A stretch of DNA of 32,858 bases from Candidatus Sericytochromatia bacterium (GTDB taxonomy: Bacteria > Cyanobacteriota > Sericytochromatia > UBA7694): assembly GCA_015272195.1 (NCBI GenBank), contig JACYMC010000165.1:1-32858 (forward strand). Direction: 5' to 3'. The position numbers and the translations under genes were made by a program. Under the pieces are notes generated by a model. That model ran no database searches and was not told the DNA's origin. It saw only the letters and a program-made list of their open reading frames with translations. This document shows, piece after piece, positions 32,671 to 32,858 of the stretch. The first letter of the stretch is position 1. Each line of letters opens with the position of its first letter.

Positions 32671-32858
32671 GCCCTGAAGGCAGAATCAGCGAAAAGCACG
32701 AGCCTTCTGGACTGCTGTGGCTCAGTTCCAGAGTGCCCTGAAGGGTTTCGGCCTGAACCCGTGACATATACAGCCCCAGCCCTTTGCCCGGTAGATGCAA
32801 ATGGTATCCATTCACCCCCCTCTTGGAAAAGAGCATGAAATGGTTTAAATTAAAGTCA
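32643..32858 (-). CDS. C-terminal end of a sensor histidine kinase (partial; cut by the window edge)
   Basis: Reading the minus strand from the right edge gives an open frame that ends with TAG at 32645-32643. It contains the ATP-binding G2 box 'LPGKGLGLYMSRVQAETLQG', then 'TLELSHSSPEGSCFSLILP', the normal ending of a histidine kinase ATPase domain. The H-box, N-box and sensor domains lie outside the window. The last 28 nt overlap the end of the convergent 1020-aa gene, adding a short C-terminal tail. Confidence 0.85.

Overview
The window (about 32.9 kb, moderately GC-rich) comes from a motile bacterium with an outer membrane. It carries type IV pilus motor genes, a flagellar filament cap gene (fliD), lipoproteins and a protein ending in an outer-membrane beta-barrel. 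Genes are dense, with 1-4 nt overlaps, on both strands. No rRNA, tRNA, CRISPR array, transposase, integrase or phage gene was seen. The pilB-pilT-pilC order and a SigF-like sigma factor fit the cyanobacterial phylum, perhaps a non-photosynthetic flagellated relative (Sericytochromatia, Melainabacteria or Blackallbacteria type). That placement is a low-confidence inference.

Layout. 136-660 (+) is a small lipoprotein. 709-4642 (-) holds a TPR protein, a CpaE-CpaF (TadZ-TadA) fusion ATPase and a secreted protein of unknown function. 4722-6181 (+) is a nitroreductase overlapping a TauE/SafE permease. 6265-8766 (+) is an NlpC/P60 cell-wall hydrolase, a small unknown protein and a GtrB-like glycosyltransferase. 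8833-9045 (+) is a small unknown protein. 9103-12134 (+) is a PrkA-type AAA kinase overlapping a MEMO/AmrB protein. 12190-14659 (+) is a P-loop ATPase, a periplasmic TPR protein and a 95-aa unknown protein. 22542-14660 (-) is a six-gene pilus operon: a repeat-rich membrane Roadblock protein, a small Roadblock protein, PilB, PilT, PilC and a sigma factor. 25449-22699 (-) is phnD-phnC-phnE. 27608-25530 (-) is a three-part cNMP-binding/ThrRS-like/uridine kinase fusion. 27731-29533 (+) is fliD. 29608-32670 (+) is a 1020-aa metallopeptidase-propeller-barrel protein. The window ends inside a minus-strand histidine kinase gene (32643 to beyond the end).

How the genes fit together. The pilus operon is the centre of the window. 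Two Roadblock/LC7 proteins (the MglB fold) are made with the extension motor, the retraction motor, the inner-membrane platform and a sigma factor that may control pilus genes. One Roadblock protein is membrane-anchored and carries nine copies of a short acidic motif, five at an exact 108-bp period; it looks like a multivalent docking scaffold. PilB has an extra Pro/Tyr-rich tail ending in a zinc ribbon. No MglA-type GTPase lies in the window. These features together are the best candidate here for an undescribed control system for pilus motors. Several genes share extended -10 promoters (TGnTAnnAT), and two promoters lie so close to the start codon that the mRNAs should be leaderless.
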